A DNA stretch of 7,342 bases from an uncultured Granulosicoccaceae bacterium (lineage in GTDB: Bacteria > Pseudomonadota > Gammaproteobacteria > JABXHR01), in the NCBI GenBank assembly GCA_937921805.1, contig CAKZUS010000247.1, positions 1 to 7,342 of the forward strand, read 5' to 3'. Positions within the stretch are counted from its first letter, which is position 1, and each line of letters starts with the position of its first letter. The position numbers were made by a program, and so were the translations under genes. The notes below the pieces were generated by a model. The model worked only from the letters and a program-made list of their open reading frames with translations. It had not been told where the DNA came from and did not search any database. Positions 5,397-7,342 of this stretch are shown in pieces.

Positions 5397-6804
5397 AGCA
5401 CTCAACAACCGTCACTGGAACATCGAGAACATGCAAAGCCAGGCCGCCGCGCGCCGTTTCTTTGTATTTGGTTTTCATGTCTTTGCCTGTCTCGCGCATT
5501 GTGGTGATGGCTTTGTCGAGCGGTACGTGGTGCTCACCATCTCCGCGCATCGCCATGCGACTGGCATTAATGGCCTTGACCGCTCCCATTGCATTGCGCT
5601 CAATGCAGGGGATTTGCACGAGGCCGCCAATCGGGTCGCAGGTCAGACCGAGGTTGTGCTCAATGCCAATCTCGGCGGCGTTCTCGGCCTGGGCTGGCGT
5701 GCCGCCCAGGGCTTCGGTTAGCCCCGCTGCAGCCATGCTGCACGCCGAACCGATCTCGCCTTGGCAGCCGACTTCGGCGCCCGAGATCGAGGCATTCATT
5801 TTGAACAGAAACCCAATCGCGGCAGCGGCTAGGAAAAAGCGCACAATACCGTCTTCGACTTCTTGCTCATCAGCATGGCAGCAATGGCGGGCAAAGTAGA
5901 GCATCACGGCGGGGATAATGCCCGCCGCACCATTGGTTGGGGCGGTCACAATGCGCCCTCCTGCCGCGTTTTCTTCATTCACCGCTAGGGCGTAGAGATT
6001 GACCCAGTCCATCGTCCCCAGTGGCGCTTGCGAGGGCTGCTCGCTGCGAAGCTGCCGGTACAGGCCTGCCGCGCGGCGCTTCACGCGCAGTCCACCGGGA
6101 AGAATACCCTCATTGCGACACCCCGCTTCGACGCAGCTTTGCATGGCGCGCCAAATTGTCAAAATGCCCGAGCGCACCTCGGCCTCACTGCGCCAGGCGG
6201 TCTCGTTGGCCATCACGAGTGTGCTGATGGATAAGCCGTGTTGTTTGCATTGGGCGAGTAATTCCGCCCCGCTGCTAAAGGGGTAGGGGATTTCTGTGGG
6301 GTCTTCGATCAGGGGGTCATCTTGGGCGGCAGCGCCCTCGTCGACGACGAAGCCGCCCCCGACCGAATAGTAGACTTTGGTGAGCAATACTTGTTTGTCT
6401 GCGTCGAGGGCGCAAAACTGCATGCCGTTGGCGTGGTAGGGCAGGCTGCGGCGATTGTGCAGGATTAGGTCTTGCGCCTCGATGAAGTCGATGTCGTGTT
6501 CGCCCCCGAGCGCCAGTCGCTTGGAGTCGCGCACCTGCTGGCAGCGCGCTTTGACCGTGCTGGTGTCAGTGGTCTCGGGGTGTTCGCCCATCAGACCGAG
6601 CAAGACGGCAATGTCGCTGCCGTGGCCGCGCCCGGTGGCACCCAGTGAGCCAAACAGCTCGCTGCGCACACGATCAACGTGAGCCAGTTGCCCCGAAGCG
6701 CGCAGTGCCGTTAAAAACCTCTGTGCGGCGTGCATGGGGCCAACGGTGTGAGAGCTGCTTGGCCCGATGCCAATTTTAAAAAGGTCAAAGACGCTGAGCT
6801 TCAC
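5395..6804 (-). CDS. sdaA: L-serine dehydratase, single-chain [4Fe-4S] type (L-serine ammonia-lyase)
   Basis: Converts L-serine to pyruvate and ammonia in the cytoplasm. 469 residues from the GTG at 6804: N-terminal beta domain with SVFDLFKIGIGPSSSHT (4-20), then the alpha/catalytic domain with TAPTNGAAGIIPAV (287-300) and SGAEVGCQGEIG (341-352). Cluster ligands are Cys347 (VGCQGE), Cys389 (CDPIGG) and Cys400 (IPCIERN). The protein ends VVEC, with Cys469 as last residue, resembling the 'tail-in-mouth' C-terminal Cys that coordinates the cluster in the Legionella enzyme. An ATG at 6834 would give 479 residues, but GTG 6804 has GGAG eight bases upstream and begins VKLSVFDLFK, the usual family start. 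It stands alone, with an inverted repeat directly upstream; no serine transporter is adjacent. Confidence 0.95.
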   Translation of the reverse strand: MKLSVFDLFKIGIGPSSSHTVGPMHAAQRFLTALRASGQLAHVDRVRSELFGSLGATGRGHGSDIAVLLGLMGEHPETTDTSTVKARCQQVRDSKRLALGGEHDIDFIEAQDLILHNRRSLPYHANGMQFCALDADKQVLLTKVYYSVGGGFVVDEGAAAQDDPLIEDPTEIPYPFSSGAELLAQCKQHGLSISTLVMANETAWRSEAEVRSGILTIWRAMQSCVEAGCRNEGILPGGLRVKRRAAGLYRQLRSEQPSQAPLGTMDWVNLYALAVNEENAAGGRIVTAPTNGAAGIIPAVMLYFARHCCHADEQEVEDGIVRFFLAAAAIGFLFKMNASISGAEVGCQGEIGSACSMAAAGLTEALGGTPAQAENAAEIGIEHNLGLTCDPIGGLVQIPCIERNAMGAVKAINASRMAMRGDGEHHVPLDKAITTMRETGKDMKTKYKETARGGLALHVLDVPVTVVEC

Positions 6805-6812
6805 GGCGCCGA

Positions 6813-6818
6813 CTCCAA
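6813..6818 (-). promoter_or_regulatory. Ribosome binding site deciding the GTG start of sdaA
   Basis: Minus-strand TTGGAG stands eight bases before GTG 6804. The in-frame ATG at 6834 lacks a comparable site and would overlap the repeated AGCCAT/ATGGCT elements. Confidence 0.65.
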
Positions 6819-6839
6819 GATGACAGGAAGCCATCCATC

Positions 6840-6862
6840 ATGGCTACAAATTTAGTAGCCAT
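6840..6862. repeat. Inverted repeat ATGGCTAC-N7-GTAGCCAT upstream of sdaA
   Basis: Perfect eight-base arms (6840-6847 and 6855-6862) around an AT-only centre, 36-58 bases upstream of the sdaA GTG. A third half-site, AGCCAT at 6829-6834, lies next to it, making three copies of the same hexamer in alternating orientation. This looks like an operator for a dimeric regulator of sdaA overlapping its promoter or early leader; the regulator is unknown. Confidence 0.55.
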
Positions 6863-6928
6863 CCCTGTTGATTGCGACCTCAAGCAGCGGCTGAGCGGCG
6901 TACTGCCCAGGGCCGCTATCTCGGGTGG

Positions 6929-7342
6929 CTATAGCGTCTCGTTGTATTTTTCGCGATGCTTGTCAGCGGCGCTGCTAATCCACTCATCGCGGTCGATGCG
7001 GCCGCGGAATTTCAGCGCCTTATCGACCTTGGCGACATCTTCACGCGAGAAGCTCGCGATTTGCTTATACGTATAGACGCCAAAGCGGTGTAAGGTTTTT
7101 TCGAGCACGGGGCCGATGCCCCAAATAGCCTGTAAGTTATCCGCCTCGCCAGAACTGGCTGGAATGCTCAGGCCCAAATCGACGGGGTCGCTGCCTTTGG
7201 GGTCGAACGCGGGCAGTTCGGGGCCCTCGTCGTCGGGATCACTACTTGTCTTCTCACTGCTCGTCTTCTCACTGCCAGCGTTTGCAGTGTCAGCAGCAGT
7301 GCTCGCCTCTGCACTGTCGGCAGAGGCGCTATAGAAACTGCT
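6929..7342 (-). CDS. C-terminal part of a helix-hairpin-helix protein with acidic Ser/Ala-rich linker (5' end outside window)
   Basis: The frame is open from the window edge to a TAG at 6929-6931, giving at least 137 residues, so the N-terminus is missing. The last ~70 residues form a helix-hairpin-helix-like domain: LQAIWGIGPVLEKTLHRFGV, then YKQIASFSREDVAKVDKAL and FRGRIDRDEWISSA. This resembles the small HhH domains found at the C-terminus of membrane-anchored or ribosomal-protein-fused 'HhH domain' proteins, where function is mostly unassigned. In front lies a low-complexity acidic linker rich in Ser, Ala, Thr, Asp and Glu, including two copies of SEKTS. An internal TTG at 7177 could give an 82-residue product, but no stop separates it from the upstream coding sequence, so the longer partial gene is preferred. 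Its link to sdaA, 124 bases away, is unclear. Confidence 0.7.
   Translation of the reverse strand, partial: SSFYSASADSAEASTAADTANAGSEKTSSEKTSSDPDDEGPELPAFDPKGSDPVDLGLSIPASSGEADNLQAIWGIGPVLEKTLHRFGVYTYKQIASFSREDVAKVDKALKFRGRIDRDEWISSAADKHREKYNETL
7245..7274. repeat. 15-base tandem duplication within the HhH protein linker
   Basis: Two adjacent 15-base units (7245-7259 and 7260-7274) differ at one position (T7247 versus C7262). They are in frame and encode the repeated SEKTS pentapeptide, so they lengthen a disordered linker rather than disrupt the gene. Confidence 0.7.

Noticed and set aside
5153..5401. In-frame upstream extension of the peroxiredoxin (83 extra codons)
   Set aside because: The extension has no recognisable domain, overlaps the palindrome and the terminator region, and the ATG at 5152 has a strong Shine-Dalgarno and gives the standard family start.
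6886..6917. AGCGGC/GCCGCT hairpin after the HhH gene stop
   Set aside because: It could form a stem, but no U-run follows on the minus strand, and alternative pairings (two AGCGGC copies) make a specific terminator call unjustified.

Overview
This 7.3 kb window of roughly 58-60% GC bacterial DNA carries every recognisable gene on the minus strand. The gene set (single-chain iron-sulfur serine dehydratase, Prx5-type peroxiredoxin, and a corrinoid C1 cassette with DUF1638 and 'virulence factor' partners) suggests an aerobic proteobacterium. A marine gammaproteobacterium such as the OM60/NOR5 group is my best guess, but an alphaproteobacterium cannot be excluded from the sequence alone.

Region A (3782 down to 1) is a compact operon for corrinoid-dependent one-carbon transfer. 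In transcription order it holds a B12-binding corrinoid protein (3782-3072), a DUF1638 protein (3048-2365), a small 'Virulence_fact' family protein (2377-2024), a MetF-like methylenetetrahydrofolate reductase (2027-1125), a methyltetrahydrofolate:corrinoid methyltransferase (1046-138), and the first 22 codons of another gene (68-1, cut by the window edge), possibly a ferredoxin/ASKHA corrinoid reactivase. The apparent chemistry is methyl-Co(corrinoid) to methyl-THF to methylene-THF, i.e. oxidation of methyl groups removed from an N- or O-methylated compound. The substrate-specific (MttB-type) methyltransferase is not in the window, so the substrate is unknown. Two members, DUF1638 and Virulence_fact, have no role I can assign with confidence and are the most attractive unknowns.

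Region B (3783-4041) is a 259-base non-coding stretch in front of the corrinoid operon with two clean inverted repeats, probably the promoter and leader of that operon. No B12-riboswitch box was recognised.

Region C (5152-4042) is a probable two-gene unit of a Prx5-type peroxiredoxin and a HAD phosphatase. Region D (5153-5394) is non-coding. It holds a palindrome in the peroxiredoxin leader and, on the plus strand, two mutually exclusive hairpins followed by a clear intrinsic terminator that points towards the 3' end of sdaA although no plus-strand gene is present. It is a candidate small RNA or regulatory leader.

Region E (6804-5395) is L-serine dehydratase sdaA, with a perfect inverted repeat just upstream. 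Region F (from the window edge to 6929) is the C-terminal part of a helix-hairpin-helix protein with an acidic, Ser/Ala-rich linker. No tRNA, rRNA, CRISPR array, insertion sequence or phage signature was seen.
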